From Deltaproteobacteria bacterium (GTDB taxonomy: Bacteria; Desulfobacterota; Syntrophia; Syntrophales; Smithellaceae), in the NCBI GenBank assembly GCA_017860985.1, contig JAGFXG010000012.1, positions 1-11,952 of the forward strand: a stretch of DNA of 11,952 nt, read 5' to 3'. The notes beneath the pieces were generated by a model. The model worked only from the letters and a program-made list of their open reading frames with translations. It was not told where the DNA came from and searched no databases. This document shows, piece by piece, positions 1 through 8,400 of the stretch. Numbering within the stretch: position 1 is the first letter of the stretch; each line of letters starts with the position of its first letter. Both the position numbers and the translations under genes were made by a program.

Positions 1-12
1 AAGGATAACTGA

Positions 13-612
13 ATGCACGATCTTATTAACTCGCTGCTTAATACCTTAAATGCCATGGGTTACCCGGGCATTTTCATCCTGATGGCCATGGAAAGTTCCG
101 TTATTCCCGTACCCAGCGAGCTTGTCATGCCGCCCGCCGGCTACCTTGCCCATCAGGGGCAAATGAATATCTGGCTGGTCATTCTCATGGGTACTTTGGG
201 CAGCCTTGTCGGCGCTTATGCCAACTACTTTTTCTCCCACTGGCTGGGACGGCCGCTGGTGCTTAAATATGGCAAATATGTCTGGATAACCGAGAAAAAA
301 TTCGCAAAAGTAGAAAGCTTTTTTCTAAAGCATGGCGAAATTTCGACCTTTATCGGCCGCCTGTTGCCGGTCATTCGGCATTTGATCTCCATTCCGGCCG
401 GCATCGCGGGAATGAATCATGTCCGCTTTTCCCTTTACACCCTTGCCGGCGCCGGACTATGGTGTACGATTCTGACCTGGATCGGCTACTTTATCGGCAA
501 AGAGCAGGCTCTTATTATGAAGTACTCACACCAGGCTATCATCGGCGTGATTATCTTCAGCGCAATCCTGATCGCAGTCTATGTCTGGAGACAGAAAAAA
601 TCAAAGAGCTGA
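13..612 (+). CDS. DedA/VTT-family inner-membrane protein
   Basis: A 199-residue polytopic membrane protein of the DedA (VTT/SNARE-associated) family. Members have been linked to flipping of lipid carriers such as undecaprenyl phosphate and to membrane homeostasis; which lipid this one handles cannot be read from sequence. The family signature is clear: Glu27 and the PVPSE motif (residues 32-36) followed by PPAGYLA near the first re-entrant segment, and the second conserved block GRLLPVIRHLISIPAG (115-130) with its two arginines. Hydrophobic stretches lie near 14-34, 52-74, 112-133, 140-163 and 174-192, and a basic tail (RQKKSKS) ends the protein. Length is typical for the family. The ATG at 13 is preceded by AAGGA at 1-5 with good spacing. 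A TGA at 10-12 could end an upstream gene, but too little is visible to say. The next gene on the same strand starts 49 bp downstream. Confidence 0.9.
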   Translation: MHDLINSLLNTLNAMGYPGIFILMAMESSVIPVPSELVMPPAGYLAHQGQMNIWLVILMGTLGSLVGAYANYFFSHWLGRPLVLKYGKYVWITEKKFAKVESFFLKHGEISTFIGRLLPVIRHLISIPAGIAGMNHVRFSLYTLAGAGLWCTILTWIGYFIGKEQALIMKYSHQAIIGVIIFSAILIAVYVWRQKKSKS

Positions 613-661
613 TGAACCGGGAAAAGTTTGGTTTAATGGCTAAAAAATTGAAGGTTGATTC

Positions 662-1504
662 ATGAGATTAAAACTGATTGCCGTCATTGCCGTCTTGTTT
701 ATTTTATTTCTGTCGATGCCCGTTGAGGCAAAACACATCTTCATGGCCGGCCGCGACGTTACGGTTGAACAGGGACAAACGGTTGAAAATGTGGTCGTTG
801 TCGGCGGACAGGCAACAATAAGCGGGCTGGTTGAGCAGAATGTCATTGCCGTTGGCGGTTCCGTCGTATTGACCAATAATGCCGTTGTCCGCGGGAATGT
901 TATCGTGGTCGGCGGCATTGTGGCAAAAGGCAGCGGTTCTCTCATTTTCGGCGACATTACGGAAGTAAACTCCACCACTCTTGCGGATTCCATCAACTCG
1001 GCCATGAGGGGGGAGATGGAAGGCTGGTCTTTAATTCTCAATGTCATTTCTTTGTGCTTTTTTGCCATCATCCTGATTATCGCGATGATCATGGCGCTGT
1101 TGACGCCCCGGGCGCTGGACGCTGTTGTCGGCGCTATCCGGACCAACAAAATAAAATCTTTTTTCTGGGGATTTCTGGCAACGTTAATGATCGTGCCCTT
1201 CTTTATGCTGCTGGCGATCTCTGTCATCGGTATCTTATTAATACCGCTGGCTTTCACGGCACTGCTTCTGGCAGCCATCATCGGCTTTACCGCGTTCGGT
1301 TCACTTCTTGGCAACATTATCATCACAAAAATATTTCGCGGATATCAGAGATCGATCGTGAAAGAAACGCTGGTGGGATTGTGTTTGCTGTGGCTTCTCG
1401 GATGGATACCTTTTTGCATCGGGATGCTGATCAAGGCGTTAGCCATTACCTTCGGGCTCGGAGGCGTTGTGCTGGCCCTCGCAAGCAGAAAAACCCGTCA
1501 GTAA
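662..1504 (+). CDS. Exported bactofilin-like beta-repeat protein with C-terminal membrane helices
   Basis: A 280-residue protein of two halves. Residues 1-23 form a signal peptide ending VEA before Lys24. Residues 25-103 consist of short turns rich in Val and Gly, with VVGG/AVGG recurring at about 46-49, 63-66 and 82-85. This pattern fits a small right-handed beta-helix like those in bactofilins and other polymer-forming proteins. From about 122 the sequence becomes strongly hydrophobic, with likely helices near 122-147, 168-190, 192-218, 235-257 and 259-276, so the protein is probably anchored in the inner membrane with the beta domain outside the cytoplasm. Function is unknown; a structural or envelope-scaffold role is inference. 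GAAGG at 650-654 supports the ATG at 662. It probably shares a transcript with the DedA gene. Its last 66 bp overlap the 3' end of the oppositely oriented hydrolase gene. Confidence 0.8.
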   Translation: MRLKLIAVIAVLFILFLSMPVEAKHIFMAGRDVTVEQGQTVENVVVVGGQATISGLVEQNVIAVGGSVVLTNNAVVRGNVIVVGGIVAKGSGSLIFGDITEVNSTTLADSINSAMRGEMEGWSLILNVISLCFFAIILIIAMIMALLTPRALDAVVGAIRTNKIKSFFWGFLATLMIVPFFMLLAISVIGILLIPLAFTALLLAAIIGFTAFGSLLGNIIITKIFRGYQRSIVKETLVGLCLLWLLGWIPFCIGMLIKALAITFGLGGVVLALASRKTRQ

Positions 1505-2365
1505 AAAATCCATTGCCATGCGGTTGAATAATTCCGGGTCCTGAATATGCAGGGCATGCCCGCAGCCCTCAAAAGCGGCAACTCTGGCATCGGGTATCTG
1601 CTTTTGCATGTAGTCATAATTTTCTAATGGATAATAATTGCTTTCGGTTCCGTAAACCAGAAGGCAGGGAACCGAAATGTTTTTCAAAACAGGCCGGTAA
1701 TCCTGCACCGCCATGGCAATCCAGAAAGCGGCGATAACCGATGCGTTGTTCTTTGCTGCTTCCTCGTAAAGCCAGCCAAGGTCTTCTTTCCCTTTAAAAT
1801 CGGCTGCGGCATTGAATTCCATTTTTTCGTTATAGAGCGATTTGTTTAAGATCCGCTGAACGACAACTTTGCTGTAGGCCTGCCAATCATCCAGCATGAC
1901 GGAAAGCAGATAAAGGTTATCCTCGTGGCCGAAATCGCCCTGCTTCCTGCTGATAATGCCCGGCAGGCCCAGGCGCCAGTCTTCCGATTTCATCAGCCTG
2001 GGTGCCATCTCGATAATCAGAATTTTTTCTATTCCGGCGCAGGAATAGTTCTTGATGTATTCAAAAATCACGTGCGCGCCCATCGACCAGCCGATTATTG
2101 ATATTCCCGATAAATTAAGGTGGTCGATCAACTGTCTTAAATCTTCAGCCAGCCGCCGAATGGTCAGGTGGTCCGTTGATGCCCCAGACAGTCCATGCCC
2201 GCGCAAATCGGGTGCAATGACCTGAAAGCGTCCTGCCAGTTCGGGAATTTGTTTTCGGAAAAACAGGGAATTTGCCGTCAGTCCATGAATGAGCAAAACC
2301 GGTTTCCCGGCGCCGCTTATCTGATAATGCAGGCGGACGCCATCATCGGTTGTAAAGAAAGGCAT
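1439..2365 (-). CDS. Alpha/beta-fold hydrolase
   Basis: A 308-residue cytoplasmic alpha/beta hydrolase, probably an esterase- or lactonase-type enzyme; the substrate cannot be named. Seen in the sequence: the oxyanion-loop HGLT (27-30), the DLRGHGLS segment (53-60) typical of the family, the nucleophile elbow GWSMG with Ser94, and the C-terminal histidine in GCGHALHIQDP (His270). The usual catalytic Asp after strand 6 is not in its normal place: the loop reads VYGTESNYYP (237-246), with Ser242 where Asp is expected and Glu241 next to it. The last 19 residues after the fold (from about 290) look like a disordered tail and are encoded by DNA that overlaps the convergent neighbour. AAGGAG at 2375-2380 fits the ATG at 2365. 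It lies 56 bp after the ferredoxin-like gene and may be the last gene of the mdh transcript. Confidence 0.87.
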   Translation of the reverse strand: MPFFTTDDGVRLHYQISGAGKPVLLIHGLTANSLFFRKQIPELAGRFQVIAPDLRGHGLSGASTDHLTIRRLAEDLRQLIDHLNLSGISIIGWSMGAHVIFEYIKNYSCAGIEKILIIEMAPRLMKSEDWRLGLPGIISRKQGDFGHEDNLYLLSVMLDDWQAYSKVVVQRILNKSLYNEKMEFNAAADFKGKEDLGWLYEEAAKNNASVIAAFWIAMAVQDYRPVLKNISVPCLLVYGTESNYYPLENYDYMQKQIPDARVAAFEGCGHALHIQDPELFNRMAMDFLLTGFSACEGQHNASEPEGNG

Positions 2366-2421
2366 CTCTTCATTCTCCTTGATTCAAGTATTATCAGATT
2401 GTGAACAGGGATTGCCTTATC

Positions 2422-3171
2422 CTACACCCACTCTTCAGAAAGCACGTCACCCTGGATGCTGATGATCACGGCTTTCAGAGGCACTTTTCTTGCCGACTTC
2501 TGCAGGGCGGTCTGGGCAACCTGCATCAAACCACGACAGCAGGGCACCTGCATCATCACCACGGTCAGCGTGTTGATCCGGGCCTCATCCACCATCTTCC
2601 GGATTTTTTCAACATACTCATCCAATCCGTCATCAAGTTTGGGACACGCGATGGCCAGGCTTTTGCCTTTTAAAAATCTCTCGTGAAAATCCCCCAGGGC
2701 AAATGCGACGCAATCCGCAGCCAGCACGACGTCTTTACCCTGGAAAAAGTCGGCGGCGGGATTAATCAGGTGCAGTTGAACCGGCCAGTGAGTCAGTTCG
2801 GACGGCTGCCCGGACGTTTGCGCCTTGCCGGGAGTAACCTGATCCTTTCGTTCAAAGACAGCTTGAGCTGAACCGGGACAAGCGGAGGCTCCACCCATGA
2901 CATGAAGATGTTGTGGCGCTGCCTGGCCTTTTTTCCGGGCAATCGCTTCCTGAACTTTCTTTTCGTCAAAAGGATCCGCCTCGCGCTCTTCAATCGTAAG
3001 CGCTCCCTCGGGACACTCACCGATACAAGCTCCCAGTCCATCGCAGAAAACATCACTGACCAGTTTGGCCTTGCCGTCGATGATTTTAATGGCTTCTTCG
3101 GCACAGCCGGGCACGCACAATCCACAGCCGGTGCACTTTTCTTCGTCAATCTTGATGACTTTGCGTTTCAT
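2422..3171 (-). CDS. 4Fe-4S ferredoxin-domain protein of unknown function
   Basis: A Fe-S protein of 249 residues with the start chosen here. The N-terminal 60 residues form a ferredoxin-like fold: the first motif is C13-x2-C16-x2-C19-x3-C23 and the second C43-x5-C49-x3-C53-P. In the second motif the usual second cysteine (position 46) is leucine. The C-terminal half is not a ferredoxin and holds five more cysteines: C98 (ACPGS), C154 (AADC), C176 (ACPKLDD) and the pair C211-C212 (VPCCRG). I recognise this architecture as a recurrent protein in anaerobes, but no function is established to my knowledge. Electron transfer or redox sensing is inference. An in-frame ATG at 3189 exists, but GGGGGA lies just upstream of the ATG at 3171 with 7-bp spacing, so I prefer the shorter form. 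The gene starts 24 bp after the mdh stop and is almost certainly co-transcribed with mdh. Confidence 0.85.
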   Translation of the reverse strand: MKRKVIKIDEEKCTGCGLCVPGCAEEAIKIIDGKAKLVSDVFCDGLGACIGECPEGALTIEEREADPFDEKKVQEAIARKKGQAAPQHLHVMGGASACPGSAQAVFERKDQVTPGKAQTSGQPSELTHWPVQLHLINPAADFFQGKDVVLAADCVAFALGDFHERFLKGKSLAIACPKLDDGLDEYVEKIRKMVDEARINTLTVVMMQVPCCRGLMQVAQTALQKSARKVPLKAVIISIQGDVLSEEWV

Positions 3172-3195
3172 GAATATTTCCCCCTGCATCGGTAT

Positions 3196-4170
<975 letters not shown>

Positions 4171-4278
4171 TTATAATAAAAGACGGAATAAATCAATCGC
4201 ATGAAAAACGGATATTGCCGCGGTCTCTTTTTTCCATTCAAGAAAATGCCGCAGTAGCGTGATTGAACGGGGAAGGAA

Positions 4279-4830
4279 TTACTTGATCACCATCGGAATC
4301 CCGGCAACCATCAGGATGACACGCCCCGCGGCCTGTGCCAGAATTTGATTGGCCCGGCCCAGCACGTCGCGGTAAATACGTCCCTGCGGGTATGGCGGCA
4401 CAAGCCCCAGGCCCACTTCATTGGACACAACCAGCCACTGCCCGCCGATCCTGGACTGCGCGCCAATGAGTTCTTCCATTTCAACACGGACTTTGTTCAT
4501 GACGGTTTCGGCAGGCGCGTCTTCCGGGAAGGAAAGGAGGATATTGCTGACCAAGAGCGTGATGCAGTCAATAATCACCACTTCGGCCGGCGGGGCGTCA
4601 AGAAGACGGCCGATATTGAGCGGACATTCAAGCGTCTGCCATTGGGCCGGCCGTAACGCCTGATGGTTGCGGATGCGCTCGGCCATTTCATCATCGCCAG
4701 CTGTGGCCGTGGCGATGTAAAGGACGGATTTTCCTGATTCGCGGGCGATTTTTTCTGCGAAAGAACTTTTGCCGCTACGGGCACCGCCTAAAATAAGCGT
4801 CAGGCCGTTTACGGGGATTTCAGGAAACAT
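4279..4830 (-). CDS. cobU: Adenosylcobinamide kinase / adenosylcobinamide-phosphate guanylyltransferase
   Basis: Bifunctional CobU (CobP), 183 residues, which phosphorylates adenosylcobinamide and then transfers GMP from GTP to give adenosylcobinamide-GDP, the substrate of CobS. Evidence: the P-loop GGARSGKS (15-22) close to the N-terminus, ERIRNHQALRP (51-61) with His55 at the place of the guanylylated histidine, DCITLLVSN (88-96), and the VSNEVGLGLVP block (135-145) followed by YRDVLGRANQ (153-162). Length and motif order match the family. Its ATG lies 22 bp inside the end of cbiR, in another frame, with AAAGGAG upstream, so the two are translationally linked. CbiR is expected to release cobinamide phosphate, in which case mainly the guanylyltransferase activity would be needed downstream. 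It is the last gene of the cobamide cluster. No strong terminator was found in the 150 bp after it. Confidence 0.95.
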   Translation of the reverse strand: MFPEIPVNGLTLILGGARSGKSSFAEKIARESGKSVLYIATATAGDDEMAERIRNHQALRPAQWQTLECPLNIGRLLDAPPAEVVIIDCITLLVSNILLSFPEDAPAETVMNKVRVEMEELIGAQSRIGGQWLVVSNEVGLGLVPPYPQGRIYRDVLGRANQILAQAAGRVILMVAGIPMVIK

Positions 4831-5627
4831 ACCTGTTCTCCTTTCATCACTGCTTGAATAGCCGCACAGGAGGACAGAAAGTCCTCCTCTGAAAATACTT
4901 CAACGGTCAAGACGCCCCGGTAGCCCGTGCGGACAAGTTCACTGAGAACGCCAAGCAGTTTTTCCTGCGATACATTCGCCAGCGACCTGTGATCGCGTCC
5001 GTCGATCCCGTGGATGTGAACGACGCGCGTTCGCGGCAGGGCCTCTTGGAGGTATGTGAACGCATCGTGCCCCTCCAGCCACAGATGTCCAATGTCAACT
5101 GTGCGGCTCACGGCAATCTGTTTCAACACGGGTTCGTAGAAATCAAGTGGATAACCTTCGAGATTTTCAACAGCCAGTTTTTCCACTTCTCCTGCGTATT
5201 CTCCGACGATTTCCAGCGATCGAACGGCCTGCTCCTGCCAGTGTCGCATAACCCCGGACGACGCCCCGTGACGGACGGATTTCCCGTCCAGATGCAAAAT
5301 ATAAGCCCACGGGTCAAGCCTTCGCGTGCAGTCGATGACCCGGCGGGCCTTGTCGATAGAGGCATGGCGCGCATTGGCGTCATCTGCCAGACGCAAATCC
5401 AGAGGCAGGTGGACGGTGTATGTCAGGTCATTGTCAGAACCGATCCTGCGAAGCTCATCAATCTCCTCTTTCGACGGCAGATTGTTCATGCCATCGTCCA
5501 CATCGAACAACACCAGCTCCACATCCTGTACTTTTCCCGCCAGATACCGGACATTGGACAAAATATCCGCGGGAATGATGTAGGAGGTCGTGCCCAGCCT
5601 GAAAGGGAAACCATTCGTTTCTATCAT
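4809..5627 (-). CDS. cbiR: Cobamide-remodelling phosphodiesterase CbiR (TIM barrel, AP-endonuclease 2 superfamily)
   Basis: A 272-residue TIM-barrel protein of the sugar-isomerase/AP-endonuclease 2 superfamily. CbiR, first described in Akkermansia muciniphila, hydrolyses the phosphoribosyl bond in the nucleotide loop of cobamides, so the lower ligand can be removed and replaced. The N-terminal FRLGTTSYIIPADIL (9-23) resembles that family. Candidate metal and catalytic residues sit at barrel-strand ends: His73 (TVHLP), His112 (LHLDG), Glu154 (ENLEGY), Asp178 and His181 (DIGH), His204, His206 and Asp209 (HIHGID), His213 and Glu243 (EVF). The assignment rests on this pattern plus location: it overlaps cobS by 4 bp (ATGA) and cobU by 22 bp inside a salvage operon. 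No strong Shine-Dalgarno precedes the ATG, which fits translation by ribosomes leaving cobS. The main alternative is another TIM-barrel isomerase or endonuclease, which the neighbourhood makes unlikely. Confidence 0.82.
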   Translation of the reverse strand: MIETNGFPFRLGTTSYIIPADILSNVRYLAGKVQDVELVLFDVDDGMNNLPSKEEIDELRRIGSDNDLTYTVHLPLDLRLADDANARHASIDKARRVIDCTRRLDPWAYILHLDGKSVRHGASSGVMRHWQEQAVRSLEIVGEYAGEVEKLAVENLEGYPLDFYEPVLKQIAVSRTVDIGHLWLEGHDAFTYLQEALPRTRVVHIHGIDGRDHRSLANVSQEKLLGVLSELVRTGYRGVLTVEVFSEEDFLSSCAAIQAVMKGEQVCFLKSP

Positions 5628-6343
5628 ACGGTTAAGCTCAGCAAAACAGCCGCTTCTGTCACCTCGACCAGCATGCCGAAAACATCACCGGTCACACCGT
5701 TTATACGGCGATAAGAAAGCATCAGCACGGCGGCCGCTGCAACCCCGGCGGCAACCAGTGCAAAAAACCCCGGAATGCCGAGCAAACAGGCAAGGCCGAG
5801 CGGAAAAACCGCAGAAATAAAAACGACACTGCGCTTGAATCCTGAAGCGAAATCAGCCGCCATTCCGTCGAGGTTGGCAAGCGGCAGCAGTGAAGCGGGA
5901 AGGATCATCCAGCGGCCCACCGTTGCAGCAAGAATGATTCCAAGTCCGTTGGAAGACGTCAGGATACTTAACGCTATGGTTTTGGAAAACAAAACAAGGA
6001 TCAGGCCAATTCCGCCAAACGTTCCAAGATGCGGGTCTTTCATAATTTCCAAACGCCGTTCGGGGGCGTTTGAAGACAGTAAACCGTCACAGCAGTCCGC
6101 CAATCCGTCGAGATGCAGTCCGCCGGTCAGACCGACCCACACCACAAGAGTCATGACGCCAACTGCCAAAGGAGGGAAATACTGTTTCAGCACATACCAC
6201 ACAAGCCAGGTCAATCCGCCGATCACAACGCCAACCAGCGGATACCAGATTCCGGCACGGCCGCTGTCTCCGGGCTGCCAGCTTCCCCGTATACCGAACG
6301 GCAGCGTCGTCAATAATCCAAAAGCGATTCGCAGATTCCGCAT
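5624..6343 (-). CDS. cobS: Adenosylcobinamide-GDP ribazoletransferase (cobalamin synthase)
   Basis: CobS, a 239-residue inner-membrane enzyme that joins adenosylcobinamide-GDP to alpha-ribazole (or its phosphate), making the cobamide (or its 5'-phosphate). Signatures: the Asp-rich GGLHLDGLADCCDGLLS (74-90), the RRLEIMKDPHLGTFGG block (96-111), and the C-terminal RRINGVTGDVFGM with Glu227 and Glu230 (212-230). Several hydrophobic helices fill the rest, notably about 34-52, 60-73, 112-129, 133-153, 173-190 and 192-210. Length is typical. The start is 29 bp after the cobT stop, with AAGGA about 5 bp ahead; that short gap is purine-rich and contains several further AGGA-like sequences. The stop overlaps the cbiR start as ATGA. 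The expected product phosphatase CobC is not in the window. Confidence 0.96.
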   Translation of the reverse strand: MRNLRIAFGLLTTLPFGIRGSWQPGDSGRAGIWYPLVGVVIGGLTWLVWYVLKQYFPPLAVGVMTLVVWVGLTGGLHLDGLADCCDGLLSSNAPERRLEIMKDPHLGTFGGIGLILVLFSKTIALSILTSSNGLGIILAATVGRWMILPASLLPLANLDGMAADFASGFKRSVVFISAVFPLGLACLLGIPGFFALVAAGVAAAAVLMLSYRRINGVTGDVFGMLVEVTEAAVLLSLTV

Positions 6344-6372
6344 AACTGTCCTTGCCTTAGTTCCTTTATCCT

Positions 6373-7416
6373 TTATCCTTGCTCCCTCACACCAGCTTCG
6401 GCGAATGTCGCCATTTCCCTGATGATGCGGGACGCGGCTTCGATCAAGTGAAACGTCAGCACCGCTCCGGTTCCTTCACCCAGGCGCAGATTCAAATTAA
6501 TGAGTGGAGTCAGGCCGAGATGTTTGTGCATAACCCTGTGACCGATTTCCACCGATTCATGAGAACCGAATAAATAATTGCGCACATCCGGCACCAGGCC
6601 GACCGCGATCATGGCGGCGGCGGTCGAGATAAAGCCGTCTACGACGACCGGGATGCGGCGGGCGGCTGCGGCTATCATTACACCGGCAAGCCCCGCAATT
6701 TCCAGACCTCCGACTTTGCACAGAACATCCATCGCATCTTTTGGGTCGGGCTTGTTCAAAGCAATAGCCCGTTCGATCACTTTAACCTTGTGTGCCAGTC
6801 CCGCGTCGGTAAGTCCGGTACCACGCCCGGTCACCGCCGCGACCGGTAATCCGGTCAAAACGGCCGCAATGGCCGATGACGGCGTTGTATTGCCGATTCC
6901 CATATCCCCGGTTGCAATCAGGTCAAGACCGTTTTCTGCAGCCCCGGCAAGCACGTCCATGCCGACAACAATAGCTTTTTCGCCTTCTGTCCGGGTCATG
7001 GCAGGCCCCCTGGCCATGTTGAGCGTACCATGGGCGACCTTGCGATGAAGCAGTCCGGACAGGGAGGGGTCAAAGTCAGATGCGACACCTATATCAACAA
7101 TCGTCAATGAAGCCCCGGCCTGACGCGCCAATACATTGACGGCGGCTCCGCCTCTCAGGAAATTCATCACCATTTGTTTTGTTACTTCTGCAGGAAAAGC
7201 ACTGACTCCTTCCGAAGCTATTCCATGATCGGCAGCCATCACAATGACCGCTTTGCTGGAAACGGAGGGACAGGGATCGGCTTTCATTCCGGCCAGTCGG
7301 ATGGAAATTTCTTCAAGCCTTCCGAGGCTCCCCGGCGGCTTGGTCAACTGGTTTTGCCGAGTTCGGGCGTTGTTTGCCGCATCCAGATCAAAAGGCGGGA
7401 TCGACGGATAATTCAT
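6373..7416 (-). CDS. cobT: Nicotinate-nucleotide--dimethylbenzimidazole phosphoribosyltransferase
   Basis: CobT, 347 residues, transfers phosphoribose from nicotinate mononucleotide to a lower-ligand base such as 5,6-dimethylbenzimidazole, giving the alpha-riboside phosphate used by CobS. Diagnostic segments: TKPPGSLGRLE (25-35), AADHGIASEGVSAFP (61-75), GDMGIGNTTPSSA (170-182), GRGTGL (197-202), VDGFISTAAA (259-268), and the C-terminal LRLGEGTGA (310-318), in which Glu314 corresponds to the catalytic glutamate of characterised CobT enzymes. Nothing is truncated. The true lower ligand in this organism cannot be told from sequence, since CobT homologues differ in base preference and no benzimidazole-synthesis gene (bluB or bza) is present. 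The gene begins 16 bp after btuF, with AAAGGA upstream. Its stop lies in a short tandem of a 7-bp unit (AAGGATA-like). Confidence 0.96.
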   Translation of the reverse strand: MNYPSIPPFDLDAANNARTRQNQLTKPPGSLGRLEEISIRLAGMKADPCPSVSSKAVIVMAADHGIASEGVSAFPAEVTKQMVMNFLRGGAAVNVLARQAGASLTIVDIGVASDFDPSLSGLLHRKVAHGTLNMARGPAMTRTEGEKAIVVGMDVLAGAAENGLDLIATGDMGIGNTTPSSAIAAVLTGLPVAAVTGRGTGLTDAGLAHKVKVIERAIALNKPDPKDAMDVLCKVGGLEIAGLAGVMIAAAARRIPVVVDGFISTAAAMIAVGLVPDVRNYLFGSHESVEIGHRVMHKHLGLTPLINLNLRLGEGTGAVLTFHLIEAASRIIREMATFAEAGVREQG

Positions 7417-7432
7417 GGTGTTTTCCTTTGCG

Positions 7433-8347
7433 TCATCTCGAGATATTGATATCCGGATGAAAAATTAATGCCATAATCTCAACGGCGTCAAAAATGCGGG
7501 GGGATGCCCTGTTAATCAAGTCAGCGTTTATCGGATGAATTCTGCTGTTTTTTACCGCCGGTACTTCAGGGAAATTTTTCCAGAATCTTTTTACCGCTTC
7601 AAATCTGTTGTCATTGATCATCGGCGCAAAAACAATAATGTCGGGCGATGCGCCGATAATACCTTCCGCGCTGTAGCGGGGGTAGTTGGCCAGGTCAGTG
7701 CCCGCAACATTAACACCCCCGGCACGCCCAATGACTTCATTGATTAATGTACCCCTGCCGGCTGTAACAATGGGCTCCAGGCCAAGCTGAAAAAATACAC
7801 GAGGTTTATTTCTATGCCGGGTCTGTGCCGTCACACAATCCAGCCTCTTTTGAAGTTTTTCCGCAAGCCTCCTGGCATTTTTTTCCTCGCGGGTGATTTC
7901 ACCAATGTGCAAAATGCTTTTCAGAACTCCGCGTGTGTCGGAAGGATTTGTCACATAAACGGGCAACCCGAGCCGCTCCAGCTGCAGGACCGTTTCCCTG
8001 CGATTCCCGTCAGCAGTGGCAAGAATTAAATCCGGCTTCAATGCGACAATCTTTTCTATGGATGGATTTGTAAATCCGCCGATCCGCTGCTTAGAGCGCG
8101 CTGCAACCGGCCAGTCACAAAACGTGGTTACACCGACGATTCTACTTTCAAGGCCAAGCGCGTAAAGCGTCTCCGTGATGCCGGGTGCAAGCGAAACTAT
8201 TCGCCGCGGAACGGAAGTGATGCGGACGAGACGGCCTGTTTCATCTTTAAAGTCAAGGGCGGAAGATACATCTACGCAAGTAACCATCAACCAAACGGTT
8301 AATAAAAATATTAATGTCTTCTGAAGGTTTGTTAATTGTTTGCACAT
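7433..8347 (-). CDS. btuF: Cobalamin ABC-transporter periplasmic binding protein, BtuF-like
   Basis: A 304-residue periplasmic corrinoid-binding protein that delivers the ligand to BtuCD. The first 30 residues are a signal peptide (basic start, hydrophobic 11-24, cleavage likely after VSSA30); Cys24 makes a poor lipobox, so a soluble protein is favoured. The two-lobe helical-backbone fold is recognisable from PRRIVSLAPGITETLYALG (48-66), GVTTFCDWP (72-80), the middle LKPDLILA (103-110), and INEVIGRAGGVN (202-213). Glu59 and Glu204 sit where BtuF-type proteins use glutamates to dock on BtuC arginines. The CDWP motif and the salvage-gene neighbourhood point to corrinoids and not siderophores. 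The ATG lacks an obvious Shine-Dalgarno. It begins 53 bp after btuB, and a small hairpin lies in the gap. Confidence 0.88.
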   Translation of the reverse strand: MCKQLTNLQKTLIFLLTVWLMVTCVDVSSALDFKDETGRLVRITSVPRRIVSLAPGITETLYALGLESRIVGVTTFCDWPVAARSKQRIGGFTNPSIEKIVALKPDLILATADGNRRETVLQLERLGLPVYVTNPSDTRGVLKSILHIGEITREEKNARRLAEKLQKRLDCVTAQTRHRNKPRVFFQLGLEPIVTAGRGTLINEVIGRAGGVNVAGTDLANYPRYSAEGIIGASPDIIVFAPMINDNRFEAVKRFWKNFPEVPAVKNSRIHPINADLINRASPRIFDAVEIMALIFHPDINISR

Positions 8348-8372
8348 CGTTTTTTAATCACATCAACATTTG

Positions 8373-8391
8373 CCATAAAACAGCTTTACGG
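8373..8391 (-). other. Short hairpin in the btuB-btuF gap
   Basis: Read on the minus strand, CCGTAAA and TTTATGG can pair (7 pairs including one G-U) around a 5-base loop. No U-run follows, so it is not a typical terminator. It could protect the btuB mRNA end or dampen btuF expression; both are guesses. Confidence 0.3.
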
Positions 8392-8400
8392 AATGCCCAT

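Noticed and set aside
1..12. Possible 3' end of an upstream gene (TGA at 10-12)
   Set aside because: Three codons cannot support a gene call.
640..1326. Long open frame on the minus strand opposite the bactofilin-like gene
   Set aside because: Its composition is biased (Met, Thr, Ser-rich) with no domain, and it lies wholly antisense to a gene with a signal peptide, ribosome site and recognisable architecture.
3172..3189. Upstream ATG at 3189 as the start of the Fe-S protein
   Set aside because: It is in frame but lacks a ribosome site. The purine block between the two ATGs fits the ATG at 3171 as its Shine-Dalgarno.
4989..5714. Plus-strand open frame of about 240 codons opposite cbiR and the end of cobS
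   Set aside because: It is a codon-use shadow of cbiR, with no recognisable motif or good ribosome site; the minus-strand genes are well supported.
6361..6380. Short tandem of a 7-bp unit (CCTTTAT on the plus strand) at the cobT stop
   Set aside because: There are only about two and a half copies; it is explained by purine-rich ribosome-site sequence ahead of cobS.
5775..7048. Two plus-strand open frames opposite cobS and cobT
   Set aside because: They are rich in Pro, Ser, Arg and Thr, as expected from the complement of GC-rich coding DNA, and lie fully inside conserved genes.
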